Shown: positions 12,907-23,520 of the stretch, one piece after another
Numbering within the stretch: the first letter of the stretch is position 1
How the letters are laid out: each line of letters begins with the position of its first letter
NCBI RefSeq assembly: GCF_921293095.1
Contig: NC_060252.1
Span: 3,782,001 to 3,846,000 of the forward strand
Direction of reading: 5' to 3'
Source of the DNA: Ischnura elegans
Taxonomy: Eukaryota; Arthropoda; Insecta; Odonata; Coenagrionidae
DNA: 64,000 bases
Position numbers and translations under genes: made by a program
Notes under the pieces: model-generated
Databases searched by the model: none
What the model was told of the DNA's origin: nothing
Seen by the model: the letters and a program-made list of their open reading frames with translations, nothing else

Positions 12907-14172
12907 CTTGTCGCAAATAACAATTTCTTGCTATATTGGTGACTGGCAATTCTACGATTAGGTCATTGGAAAGTTACTCGGCAGAGTTATGGCTAAAATA
13001 TATTTGAAAGGATTTTCTCAGAATTTCGGATTTCCCTAAAGCATCATGGGCAGGCTGCGGTCGAGGGGTTTAGGAAGGTCATGCACGTGCAGCGACAGGC
13101 GCCCACGCCGAATGGTTGAGGATTTGCGACCCTCCGTACTTACTGGCCCGACAATGCTGGTTTTACAACCTTACCAGTAATGACTCTTTTCTACTTCCCC
13201 TAATTCATCGGTAGCTATCCCATGTTATGCTTTTTACACTTTTTTGTCTCTTTTTGCCGACCCTTACCGCCACTTGTTCCGACAAATGGAATTCTTAGTT
13301 AGGGTTTTTCGATTGTTTTTGCGTACCACATCCATCAGTTGTCCTAGAGAGAGTGTCGAGTGAACATCCAGTATAATACTGGATTGATCTGTTCAACGTC
13401 AGAAGCCCTTTAAAAGAGGATATAGTTACCTACTTGTTCCTGGGAACCAAAGCCTCCTTGCACCCGCCTCCGTTTCGTTGTGACTGCAATAAGTGTTCGT
13501 CGCATCCATCGAAAAAGATTTTACTTTCCATTGTAGCGAGAAGCAGTTCGAGTTAAGCAAAATTTTTAAAATGATTCCTAGTAGTAGTCCGCAATTTTTT
13601 TTGCTACCCATGTAGGAATGATGATAGTACGGTTTTCGATGGAACTGATTACCTGATATTTTTTATGTCTTTTTGATTCAAGTTTTTGACAGTGAAATTA
13701 TTAATTAGCTAGTATTTATTCAATATTAAAATTATAAATTATTATGGTCTCTGCCACTGGGTTGCATTTATGTTGCATTGCACTCAACTACTTATTACTT
13801 GCGGTGACTTTATGGTATGTACCCTTACCTGACGGTTTTACCCTGGGGTCTTCGCGCGGAGGCCGCGTGCGGACGGTAATAAACCTAACGGTTCGCGCGC
13901 TTTCCTAGCCCTTTTCACTCGGCGGCTGCCCACTTGTGTCCCCAGATTTGTTCTTTTACTTTGAACACGTGCAAATTTTTCCAATCTAGAAATTTAATTT
14001 TCCCAAAATAAGCCGTCTAAGCGATTGGATCGCTCATTTCTAGCCGAGTCAGTTTCCTTTCAGTATTCCTTGTCGAATTGCCGAAGGACGTCCACAGAGT
14101 AGTTGCTCAGTTATGGATACAACGACAGTGACTGGTCAAGATTTACATAGTGTCGTCTCGGCAAATAGAGAG

Positions 14173-14310
14173 GGAACTATTCACAAAGTTTTTATACATG
14201 GAGCGGGAATCGTGAAATATGACATTCTTCCTATTGGGCAGCTTTCCGAAGAGGCATTGGAAGCCCGACACAAGGATGAGAACATTAGAAGATTAGAAAA
14301 AAACGGGTAA
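14173..14310 (+). pseudogene. Transib transposase C-terminal remnant
   Basis: The frame open from 14113 contains TIHKVFIHGAGIV followed by LPIGQLSEEALEARHKD. This matches the C-terminal segment of Transib transposases and, more remotely, the RAG1 region holding the third catalytic acidic residue; a glutamate of the SEEA motif is the likely E of the DDE triad. The second Transib in this window (35670-35912) has the same motif. After residue 60 the frame runs into a short ACTCAAACAC-type tandem repeat and stops, and 90 bp later Copia interrupts the sequence. Upstream transposase sequence could not be recognised. Confidence 0.72.
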
Positions 14311-14400
14311 AACATACCACACTCAAACATACTCAAACACACACACTCAAACACACTCAAAACATACTCAAAATTTACCTTATGCAAAACTATTTGATAG

Positions 14401-14615
14401 TGTTAGAGTACGACGCTAGAATCCTCTCTAGCATTACTTTTACGTTTTAAATTTCGGTTCACTTCAGAAATAAAACTCTAGCAGTTAGTCCAACGAGTTA
14501 ACATTTTATATTCACTTATTCACATTCTTTTTACCCACAATTCAATGAAACAAACAAAAGACATACAAAAATCATTCTATAGGGCGGGATTAACTCAAAC
14601 AAATTAGGAACAACA
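14401..14615 (-). repeat. Copia-1 3' LTR
   Basis: 215 bp, TGTTGTTCC...CTCTAACA on the coding strand, with no difference seen from the 5' LTR. Confidence 0.94.
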
Positions 14616-14623
14616 CACCCCCT

Positions 14624-17600
14624 TTAATCCCGCACTTGAATAACACCAAGCAATTCAACAAACTTTCTAAATCTAGGATAGGGCAAAGATTTTGTGAATA
14701 TGTCAGCAACCATATCCTCTGACGGCATATGTTGCACCGAAATTTGCCCCGTGTCCACAATATTCCGCACATGGTGGTACACAATATCAATGTGCTTCGT
14801 TCGCTTTTGAAATGCAGCATTATTTGACAGAAAAATAGCTGCCTTGTTGTCACAAAACAATGTCACAGGAGAAACTTCACCAATAAGTTCTTCTAAAAAG
14901 TTTCTCAAATAGATAGCTTCGTTCCCAGCCTTTGCCAGAGAAACATACTCGGCCTCTGTAGAGGACTGAGCCACTAAACTCTGCTTCTTCGACATCCAGG
15001 ATATGACCCCCCCACCAAAAGTGAAAACATACCCAGAGTACGACTTTCTGTCCACTGAGTCACTACCCCAGTCTGCATCTGAGTATCCGCACAGTCCCTC
15101 ATCATTTTTACAATACACAAGACAGTGGTCAAGAGTCCCTTTGAGGTATCTCAGCACTCTCTTAGCACACGCCCAATGTTCATCACCAAAGCAACTATTG
15201 AACTGGCTGAGATAGTTTACTGCCTGTGTTATGTCAGGTCTGGACCACAGACTTAGGTACATCAAGGACCCAATCAAGTTCTGGTATGGCACATTTGGCA
15301 TCTCACCCTCATTTCTCTGCAAATACAGCCCACTCTCAAAAGGAGTTTTTACCGGGTTGCACTCCAGCATTCCGAACTTCGAGAGAACCTTTGTCAGATA
15401 GGCCTTTTGGGAGAGAAATTTTTTTTTATTCTTTCTATCACGAAAAACACTCACACCCAGAAAATATTTCAAAGAGCCAAGGTCTCTACAATCAAAATGG
15501 CCCTTCAAGCTCTTCTTCAATAAACACTTATCATCATCACAATTAGACATGACAAAAATATCATCCACATGAATGCCCACTACAGTTAGGACATCAGTTC
15601 CCTTAGATTTAATATATACGCATGGATCACACTTTGACCTTACATACCCCAAAGAAATCAGAACACTGTCAAGCTTAATATTCCAGGCCCTCGAGGCCTG
15701 TTTCAATCCATAGATGGCCTTTTTCAGCATACATACCTTATCAACATCAACCTCATCTACAAAACCTTCAGGCTGTTCCATAAATACCTCCTCATTTAAG
15801 TCACCATTAAGGAAGGCAGTACAGACATCAAGGTGTTCTATGTCCAGGTCCAACTGATTTGACAAGGATAACATCATTCTCAAGCTCTCTGCTCGAACCA
15901 CTGGAGAGAATGTTTCAAAATAGTCCTGACCAAAACGCTGGGTATAACCTTTAGCCACCAGTCGAGCCTTATATCGGTCAATTTCCCCATCAGAGCCCCT
16001 TTTTAGTTTAAAAACCCACCTTGATCGCACCACATTTTTGCCAGGAGGTCTTGGGACTAGAGTCCAAACATCATTATCTTTCAATGACAAAATCTCGTCT
16101 CTCATCGCCCTTTCCCACAGCTTCCCATCGCCTCTAGAAAGTGCCTCCTCCCTGGTTTCTGGCTCATCATTTAAATACTCTAAGGATGCTTTATAGGTAA
16201 CAAAATCAGGGAAATCACGAGGCTTTCTATCTCTGACAGGATACCTGCGCTCCACCTCATGTCCTTGAACATTTACTCTTTCCTCTTCAGGTCCTTCTAA
16301 TGCCTCCTCTGGGTTGACCCTATCGCAAAGCACATCATTATCTAACAAACTATGGAGAGGAACTTCTGAATCCCTGCTGATAATATCTTCATCTTGTACT
16401 TGAGGAGCCATTTCTTCCAGAAAGACAACATTTCTAGCAATTATCATATTCTTTGGATTTTGACGATCTAAAAGTCTGTAATTCTTCGTGGTTTCACAAT
16501 AGCCTGTGAAGATGAATTCCTTGCTTTTTGCATCCCACTTAGTTCTCTTCTCATCAGGGACATGAACAAAGCTTTTGCATCCAAAAATCCTTAAATGAGA
16601 CAAGTCAGCCTTCTTTCCACTCCAGGCTTCTTCTGGGGTCATGTTTTTCACTGCTTTAGTAGGTGAGCGATTTTTTAAATATACAGCTGTATTCACTGCT
16701 TCAGCCCAGAACTTCTTGCCCAAGTGTGCATCCTGAAGCATGCATCGTGCTTTCTCAACTATAGTTCTATTCACTCTTTCAGCTGTGCCATTCTGCTGTG
16801 GAGTGTAGGGAACAGTCCTTTGATGAACTATGCCACAATCCTTCAAAAAAGTCTCCATTTCTCTATTCACATATTCCCTACCATTATCGGTTCGTAATGC
16901 TTTCAGTTTTTCTCCACTCTGCTTTTCCGCTAGGGCTTTGAACTCTTTAAACTTGGCAGTAACCTCATTTTTATGCTTTAAAAAGTAAACAAATGTTTTT
17001 CTTGTGAAGTCATCAGTAAAAGTTAACATGTATTTTGCTCCACCCCAACTTTCTTCACTCATGGGCCCACAAACATCAGAATGGACCAGCTGTAGCTTTT
17101 GGGACGTCCTGGTCTTACTCTCGTGGAACGACGCTCGCGAATGCTTTCCTTTTATGCATGAAATACAAGGCTCGTCATCTCTTCCTATGAATTTCATTCC
17201 AATAGCAAGGCCTTTGGCTAAAAGCTCCATGGACTTTCGGCACATGTGTCCCAATCTTCTATGCCACAGTCTTCGGTTTCCAGATGAGGCAGAGGTGGTA
17301 TTTACCTTTACTTCAGGAAGTATGTCCAGCTTGTAAATGCCGCCCACATTACTTCCTGTGAATTGAACATCACCTTCAATAATACAATTGTCTTTGTCAT
17401 ACACTTTGCATCCATCAGAGTCAAAAGTAACGATTAGTCCCTTTTCTACCATCCTACTCACAGACAGCAGGTTTGTACTCAAGTCAGGAGCATAAAGAAC
17501 ATCTTTAATTTCAGCAGTTTCGGCACGATTCACCCTCACTGGAACAGTCCCTGTGCTCTCAGTGTAAATTTTGTTTTTGCTAGCTACAGTCACTTCCAGA

Positions 17601-18484
17601 ATACTTGGCTGTTCTTTCTCCATCCAATCCTTCCTCGTCGTCATGTGAGATGTGGAACTGGAATCAATAATCCAATCACTAGGACTTGTTGTGGAGGTAG
17701 CTAACGCAGCATAAAGAACTGATGCCTTCTTTGCCTTGTGCTCTATTTTTCCTTGCTTTTCCCATGCTCTATTCGCATTCCTACTAACTCTCGTATATTT
17801 ATTAGGGCACTGGAATGCCTTGTGTCCTTCCATGTTGCAATTATAACATACTAAGCGTTTGGGAGGGAATCTTTTCACCTTGGGTCTTGACATAAACGCA
17901 GTTTCCTTCGCCGCATCCTCGGACCCTTTCAGTTTGGCGTCCTGCTGAATCAGTAGTGACCGCACATAATCACTGCTTATCTTTACTCCAGAGCTTTCCA
18001 TGGCCATAATCATTGGGTCGTACTCATCATTTAGACCATTCAGCATTATTACTCCGATGAATTCGTCGTCTATTCCGGCACCAATGGCGTCTAACTTTTG
18101 CGTTAACGACAACACATCATTTAAGTATTCCTCCATAGCACTGTAATCACTTAACTTGATTCTAAAAAGTTTTCGCAACAAACTTAATCTTCTGGAGAGT
18201 CCTTTGTCCTCATAAGTATTCTGGAGCTTTTCCCATACTTCTTTTGCCGAACGACCACCTCTAACCATAGGGTATAAGGATTCATCAACCATCAGGCATA
18301 TCTTGGATCTGGCTTTCGCGTCCTTGCGTGGGTCTGCTTCTTTACCTTGTACAATGGGCCATAGTTCCTCCGCTGTGAGAAACATCTCCATGCCAAATTT
18401 CCAGTTGCTGTAGTTGCTTCTACCAATCAGCTTCTTAATTGAAGGCATCGTTCCCGCCCCCAGGCCTGCCTGTGCTGACTCCAT
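14624..18484 (-). CDS. Copia-1 gag-pol polyprotein
   Basis: A single 1286-residue frame with the Ty1/copia order gag-protease-integrase-RT-RNase H. Gag spans roughly residues 1-230 and ends in a CCHC zinc knuckle (C213, C216, H221, C226). The protease motif is at 271-280, but the expected D-S-G reads D274-S275-S276. The integrase zinc site is H408, H413, C440, C443, and its core has D470, D533 and E569 (DD35E). RT includes RLVAKGYTQ (842-850), HLDVCTAFLNGD (884-895) and the active site HVDDIFV (972-978). RNase H has D1136/D1138, E1177 and D1212, with KHIDIVYHHVR near the end. The frame ends six codons past ELLGV, directly before the PPT and 3' LTR. Gag and pol are fused with no frameshift, so ratio control must be by another route. 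Everything looks intact except the protease glycine, which may leave maturation defective. Confidence 0.95.
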   Translation of the reverse strand: MESAQAGLGAGTMPSIKKLIGRSNYSNWKFGMEMFLTAEELWPIVQGKEADPRKDAKARSKICLMVDESLYPMVRGGRSAKEVWEKLQNTYEDKGLSRRLSLLRKLFRIKLSDYSAMEEYLNDVLSLTQKLDAIGAGIDDEFIGVIMLNGLNDEYDPMIMAMESSGVKISSDYVRSLLIQQDAKLKGSEDAAKETAFMSRPKVKRFPPKRLVCYNCNMEGHKAFQCPNKYTRVSRNANRAWEKQGKIEHKAKKASVLYAALATSTTSPSDWIIDSSSTSHMTTRKDWMEKEQPSILEVTVASKNKIYTESTGTVPVRVNRAETAEIKDVLYAPDLSTNLLSVSRMVEKGLIVTFDSDGCKVYDKDNCIIEGDVQFTGSNVGGIYKLDILPEVKVNTTSASSGNRRLWHRRLGHMCRKSMELLAKGLAIGMKFIGRDDEPCISCIKGKHSRASFHESKTRTSQKLQLVHSDVCGPMSEESWGGAKYMLTFTDDFTRKTFVYFLKHKNEVTAKFKEFKALAEKQSGEKLKALRTDNGREYVNREMETFLKDCGIVHQRTVPYTPQQNGTAERVNRTIVEKARCMLQDAHLGKKFWAEAVNTAVYLKNRSPTKAVKNMTPEEAWSGKKADLSHLRIFGCKSFVHVPDEKRTKWDAKSKEFIFTGYCETTKNYRLLDRQNPKNMIIARNVVFLEEMAPQVQDEDIISRDSEVPLHSLLDNDVLCDRVNPEEALEGPEEERVNVQGHEVERRYPVRDRKPRDFPDFVTYKASLEYLNDEPETREEALSRGDGKLWERAMRDEILSLKDNDVWTLVPRPPGKNVVRSRWVFKLKRGSDGEIDRYKARLVAKGYTQRFGQDYFETFSPVVRAESLRMMLSLSNQLDLDIEHLDVCTAFLNGDLNEEVFMEQPEGFVDEVDVDKVCMLKKAIYGLKQASRAWNIKLDSVLISLGYVRSKCDPCVYIKSKGTDVLTVVGIHVDDIFVMSNCDDDKCLLKKSLKGHFDCRDLGSLKYFLGVSVFRDRKNKKKFLSQKAYLTKVLSKFGMLECNPVKTPFESGLYLQRNEGEMPNVPYQNLIGSLMYLSLWSRPDITQAVNYLSQFNSCFGDEHWACAKRVLRYLKGTLDHCLVYCKNDEGLCGYSDADWGSDSVDRKSYSGYVFTFGGGVISWMSKKQSLVAQSSTEAEYVSLAKAGNEAIYLRNFLEELIGEVSPVTLFCDNKAAIFLSNNAAFQKRTKHIDIVYHHVRNIVDTGQISVQHMPSEDMVADIFTKSLPYPRFRKFVELLGVIQVRD

Positions 18485-18713
18485 TCTCGACGCAATTATA
18501 TTTCCGCTAAGAAATACCTCTTCCCAAGATACGTCAAATTCTCCAGTTCACTCAAAGCACATAGAAAAAGGGAACTTAGTAGCAAAAGCTGGACTTAATC
18601 TGAACAATAAGTCCATCTAAAATCGGCATCCCCATGTGGTCGGTCTTTCACGAATTATTTCTTGGATACTTCACTTGCAACTGCATCCAACTTCTGAACT
18701 AACTGAATCAAAC

Positions 18714-18734
18714 TAGCGTGTCTGGCCCATGACC
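18714..18734 (-). promoter_or_regulatory. Copia-1 primer-binding site (tRNA-iMet-like)
   Basis: Directly inside the 5' LTR the minus strand reads GGTCATGGGCCAGACACGC. This resembles the complement of the anticodon arm of initiator tRNA-Met (exact form GGTTATGGGCCCAG, as in Copia-2) with a substitution and small indels. Internal half-tRNA priming of this kind is known for copia. Confidence 0.55.
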
Positions 18735-18949
18735 TGTTAGAGTACGACGCTAGAATCCTCTCTAGCATTACTTTTACGTTTTAAATTTCGGTTCACTTCA
18801 GAAATAAAACTCTAGCAGTTAGTCCAACGAGTTAACATTTTATATTCACTTATTCACATTCTTTTTACCCACAATTCAATGAAACAAACAAAAGACATAC
18901 AAAAATCATTCTATAGGGCGGGATTAACTCAAACAAATTAGGAACAACA
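18735..18949 (-). repeat. Copia-1 5' LTR
   Basis: 215 bp, identical to 14401-14615. The outer flank is GATAG. Confidence 0.94.
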
Positions 18950-19313
18950 GATAGCTTTAACGTTGTTAGCAGTAGAAAAAATTCTATTTTTCCCTTGATA
19001 TTTCCTGAGCAGAAGATAGGCGTGCCCCTGTAGAGTTTGCTTCCCGCATCACATTCGCCTATTTTAATTGTTATCGCCCTTCTAAACAACATTTTGGCCT
19101 ATATAATCCTAAATAAGTTAAATTGCTCATTTACAATACACAATTTGTAAAATGTTTCGTTAATTTACTAATAACTTAGACTCTAGCGACTTTTGGCCAG
19201 CTTTTTTCTATTCTAGCCCACTGTGCGCCGTGACGTCATAATTCAGTAGGAGTCCAAGATCCAAGCCCAGTAGCTGCAGGTTTGGAAGAGCCACGTTGCG
19301 CTTTAAGGGGAAC

Positions 19314-19824
19314 ATGGCTGAAAAAAGGAACAAATATAAGTGGTGCATTGTTCCTCTGTGCAATAACACCCCAGAAAAAAATTTCGTCTGCATTCCCACG
19401 GAGGAAATTAGAAGAAAAGCCTCGATGCATGCCGTCTGTCGGGATGAGCGTTACGGACAAATAAGAGTATAATAAACGGAATGATAAACCCGTGTGCTAT
19501 GTGAGCGAAGATAACTATAATATAAATAATATTTCCATATTTCATCGGCTGAATAACTTCAAACAGAGATTTTTATATAATTCGGGCGCCGTAGAATAAA
19601 AACTCAACTTCTCAACAAAAATCGAGATACTTGTTTCTCGATGGGTACGATGGACTGAATTATTTGTGGCACTTGTTCAATTTCAGTTACGGAAGGACAT
19701 AGAAAATTCTATGATGTTTAAAATCAAGGGAGGAAATATGAAAATAAAGAGCAACGTTGATCCTCATGCATTCGAGTGCCAGCCAAGAAGACAGCGCTTT
19801 CTTCTACTGTCGGCGTCAAAATGA
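19314..19824 (+). pseudogene. THAP-like zinc-finger gene fragment, two putative exons
   Basis: Exon 1 would be 19314-19466, starting MAEKRNKYKWCIVPLCNN, with C-x4-C and a FVCIPTEE segment as in THAP DNA-binding domains of arthropod genes. Exon 2 would be 19687-19824, after acceptor TTTCAG, and encodes KIKGGNMKIKSNVDPHAFEC, like the region after the THAP domain in a common arthropod family. Both junctions are phase 0, with donor GTATAA. The second zinc ligand pair (C-x2-H) expected between the exons is missing, and exon 2 ends in TGA, so this may be a decayed gene or transposon-derived copy. A further open stretch at 20470-20723, preceded by TTTTCAG, could be another exon. It lies 89 bp beyond the Transib right end but is outside that element. 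Confidence 0.42.
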
Positions 19825-20723
19825 TGTGCCGCTGTACTTTGCAAATTTATATCCTGGCTTCACTGCATGCTATAATAATGAACTATACGTCATTTTAAAG
19901 GAAATTTTATCCTGAATTCATATTTATTTTATTACAAAAAATTCAAAAATGTAGACACACCACTGCAATAAATGACCCCGCGCACCGAAAAATTAGCCGT
20001 TTTGTCAACTTCATGAACTTTGTAACTCAACCTAGGGAAAACTACTACATCTACAGCATTCATCTTCCACAATAATTTACACTCATCAGTGCGAATTAAT
20101 AAAATGGCTTTTGGGTATTTTTAGAACTTATATTTTGTTATAAATTAATGAAAATATTTAAACATTATCTTGTCCCATAGTTTACACGAAAGATAAAATA
20201 AAACTGATAAGAATACTTTCAAATTATTTGTAATTTTTCTATGATCCATAATCTATAAAAATATTGATATTTGTGAATGTTAATCAACTCTTTAATGCTA
20301 TGTTGCCAAACGGGGCCGCGCCGGGTAAACAAGCAGCTGCTATGAGAATGTATAGGATACGCATTATAAAGGAAGTTGTGGATGGAAAAAGAATGGAATC
20401 CAGAGGTGGTCACAAAAAATGAATCGCAGCATTCTTTGATTTTATTCTACGCCGTTGCTTGCTTTTCAGAAAAAGTTGAGTCACAAGAGGAATGTTCCGC
20501 GGCCCTTGATTTAGAAACTGTGGAGATAGAGGAAGACGAGTGGATCAGCAATTTCCATTTAGTTGGTTGTCATGATAAACCAAGGATCCATTTAAAGGTT
20601 GTCAGGCCATCGTATGAAGTAGGACTGATGCGCACCATAGGGGAAACAGGGTGTTTGAGGGAAAGTCAAACCCAAAGTTGCCCAAAGAATGTGCAGTTCT
20701 CTCATATGTTGCTCTTTCCCTAG

Positions 20724-22714
20724 TTAAAACCAAATAGAAATTGGATTGGGATGATATTTTCACTACGGGTTCCATTGATAGTGATAGTGCAGGTGATCAC
20801 GGTCATCGTCGAAGGTCATCCCTTTAGGATTTCCGATACGGAATTTTTAATTGAAAACCGATCGCAATGACGATGAGCTCGCCTTTAGAGTAGGTTTCAG
20901 ATATATCGTGAGAAAAGCTCCCAAAATGTATTAAAGACTCTGTTTGGAAAATATTCACATGTTAATGTTACTTTAGGAAGGCCTTAATTCCAAAAGTAAC
21001 TTATTAACACCTGAAGACGTTGTATTTATTATATTGATCGAAGTGCGATTTACCGATTCTTTCTGCAGAATAGGAAGTGACTTCGGGGTATTTTCACAAG
21101 ATGGTAGATTGTGTTGTAAATTCGTGCATCTTATCGCTACTAAATTGAAACAATTAATAGTCTGGCTTCCTCAGATTCCAGTCTTAAAGAGCTTCTTGTC
21201 ATCTTCCAGGCAAGGTATTTTTAAGTTGAAAGTATCATCGACAGCTTCGAGGTGGAAAATAAGTTCACCATAAGACTTTCTACCGGACTGCCAAAAGAAT
21301 ACACATTTCACACGAGTATACGCTTTCGCCAATATTACACGCAAGTCTCACTTTGTTATGAACTGTAAAACATTTCATATGCACATCAGCTACCTTTCCA
21401 TTTCTCGGCATCCACTTTCGGCGCCGACGAAGTCTACAGTTTCACTAAAATACCCTAGTATCATGTTGGAATCAGTAACAGGAAGCTTGGCAGGATCAGC
21501 CTAAGAAAAACCATATTCCTTCATCTTTACGCAATCTATCGCTTTCAATGGAGGAGAAATAGATCAAATAATAGCCCTGGAGTCACAATGAACAACTCCG
21601 ATACGTCTGCACTTCAATAAATGAATCATAACCACGCCGTCGCTTGTATTCAAGTATGCAACCACTACCATGGCCGTGCATCCTCGTACTGAATAATGAC
21701 GTCACTTTTCTACCAGCCAATCATCGGGCGTTCTCGATTCTCACTTGTATTTGAAAATTCTCGTGAACTTTGATGCATTAAATATCGCAAACCACGTCAT
21801 AAAATAATTAAAAAAACTTTCACCGTGGTATGCAAACATATATTTTTACATAATTTTGGGGCTCTTGATTATATCTGAAATATATGCAAGTTCCCTATTG
21901 AATGACCGCGGTTCCTTACCACAAAGAGGGGTAATATAAGAGGAATGAATATACCTACTCCCGTATTTCCAGGGTACGGCCCAAGTCCCGCTTTGTTGGT
22001 TCCCGGAACTTAGACTTTGCGAACCCGTGACCGTCATAAAAGGGAAGGGAGAGCAAGGAAACATATATTTTTGGTATTCGTTCGTCTGTGTAGAAAAATT
22101 TGCGGCTTTAGTCTCCTGGGTCAAGAGATGTCCTCCCACATACTTTTGTCATTAGTAGGGAAAGGGTTAAACATATGGAACAGACTAGAATTCAGACTTG
22201 ACCTCTGATGACATTCCATTACTCCTTTTTTTTGGCACCAGCTATACAGGATTAAAATTTTGCAACACAATTATCCTCCACCCTGCATATGAATGGACAA
22301 AAATGTTTTTATTTGACATTTAAAATCATTGATAGGTAAAATAAGGTTTATTTCCACACCACTAGTACTCACCTATTTGTCCTTGTGGACATGTTTTTCC
22401 AACACTAAAATATATTCAGCATTCGATGGCTTGCATACAAAAATCTCCGACGAAAATTTGCTGTTTTCGTCTCCAGGGTTAAGAAACATCCTGCCGAATA
22501 TTTTCGTCATTAGTAGGGAAAGGGTTAAATAAGGGCTCTTTCCTCAGAGCACTGTGCAGATTGAAAAGAAAATGGGAAGTGGTTTAGGCTGAGTGGAACA
22601 AAGATGAACAGGGTCCTGTTAAAGGCTGCTACTGAACTTATACTTTAAAGGCCATATTGATGAGTAAAGCATTTATTGCAACCCTGTGTTTATTGGCTCT
22701 GACCAGGGGCCGTA
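20724..22714. other. Non-coding, unassigned
   Basis: No gene recognised. A segment of about 55 bp ending CATTAGTAGGGAAAGGGTTAA occurs twice in direct orientation (ending near 22169 and 22528). Confidence 0.4.
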
Positions 22715-22904
22715 TTCTGTATCTCCAAACCGATCGGAGCGGCACCGATTCGTCGGGTGTTACGTCACACCGACTCCCGGCAAGCAGTCGTGCGATTCTG
22801 TACGCACCCGATCGGTGCGGCACCGATTCGTCGGGTGTGACGTCACACCGACTCCCGGCAAGCAGTCGTGCGATTCTGTACGAACCCGATCGGTGCGGCA
22901 CCGA
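22715..22904. repeat. 78-bp tandem repeat, about 2.4 units
   Basis: Units begin at 22731, 22809 and 22887 with CGATCGG and differ at only a few positions. Each full unit includes GTGTKACGTCACACCGACTC, centred on the cAMP-response-element-like palindrome TGACGTCA, and ends GTGCGATTCTGTACG. The block is much more GC-rich and CpG-rich than its surroundings. It may be the end of an unrecognised transposon. Confidence 0.8.
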
Positions 22905-23114
22905 CGTGGAAACGGGAGATAATCGTTAGCCTTGCCGACACCGAAAAGATGCCGATACGGCCACCGACTAGTGGGTTTCGTGAATTCCCCCGTGCGCATT
23001 GTACGTTTTATTTTGTTTTCCCCTCATCACCGAGTAAATAATTAGGTTTTTCCGCAACGTTATCTCTTTCACCCCTTTGAATAAGCCACTATCATTCACT
23101 GTGCCATCAACAAT

Positions 23115-23500
23115 TGATAATTGGGCGAAACTATGAAAACTGTCCGTAAATGCAGCCGAATGTACACACGTCGTTTTCTCCAGACGTCCCAAAGCTGGCG
23201 AGGGCCCTTCACTGTTTTTCGGTAAAACAAAAATTCCAAAACAGCAAATAGTTAAATACCTCGGCGTCCATGTGGACAAAAAGTTAACTTGGGCACATCA
23301 CATCAAAACCCAAGTAGACAAAGCAAAAGGAGTAAGCCAACTACCACTCATAAAAGCTTCTTCTCCGCTTTCGCTAAAAACAAAAACTTCTACTTTACTC
23401 CAGCACCATCAAGCCATACTCTCTTATGCATCTCCAGTTTGGCTCCACGCTGCTGCATCTCACTAAACTTCTGCAACCTTGCACAACCTGCCTGCCATGT
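23115..23500 (+). pseudogene. Jockey-like ORF2 fragment
   Basis: The translation from about 23130 matches the RT thumb region of the Jockey-like ORF2 at 26049-28752, including CTHVVFSRRPKAGEGPS, KIPKQQIVKYLGVH and LTWAHHIKTQ. It carries a TGA where the other copy has tryptophan (AKLWKLS) and frameshifts near 23330 and 23463. It is opposite in orientation to the larger element and diverged from it, so it is an older, separate insertion. Confidence 0.8.
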
Positions 23501-23520
23501 TGCTGCAGCATCCTGTGTTT

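Larger units (their letters stand above)
14401..18949 (-). mobile_element. Complete Copia LTR retrotransposon (Copia-1)
   Basis: The 4549-bp element has identical 215-bp LTRs (14401-14615 and 18735-18949) with TG...CA termini. Perfect 5-bp target duplications GATAG lie at 14396-14400 and 18950-18954. It carries one uninterrupted gag-pol frame, a purine-rich PPT next to the 3' LTR (AAAGGGGGTG on the minus strand, 14616-14625), and a tRNA-iMet-like internal primer site next to the 5' LTR. Identical LTRs imply recent insertion. It sits inside the Transib element, so it is younger than that. Confidence 0.95.
10381..19225 (+). mobile_element. Transib DNA transposon (RAG1-related), with nested insertions
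   Basis: The ends are CACAGTGGGCCAAAATCC at 10381 and, reverse-complemented from 19225, CACAGTGGGCTAGAATAG; further in, both share AAAAAAGCTGGCC and AAGTCG. Each end begins with CACAGTG, the form of the recombination-signal heptamer. The flanks are identical 5-bp GC-rich duplications, CGCCG at 10376-10380 and 19226-19230, characteristic of Transib. A transposase C-terminal remnant lies at 14173-14310 on the plus strand. Two later insertions sit inside: a truncated non-LTR retrotransposon (about 11.1-12.9 kb) and a complete Copia (14401-18949). Without them the element would be about 2.5 kb. Most of the transposase is eroded, so this copy is dead. Confidence 0.85.

Noticed and set aside
14318..14372. 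CRISPR-like or satellite array of ACTCAAACAC units
   Set aside because: Irregular microsatellite-type repeat of about 55 bp without spacers, in a eukaryotic transposon.
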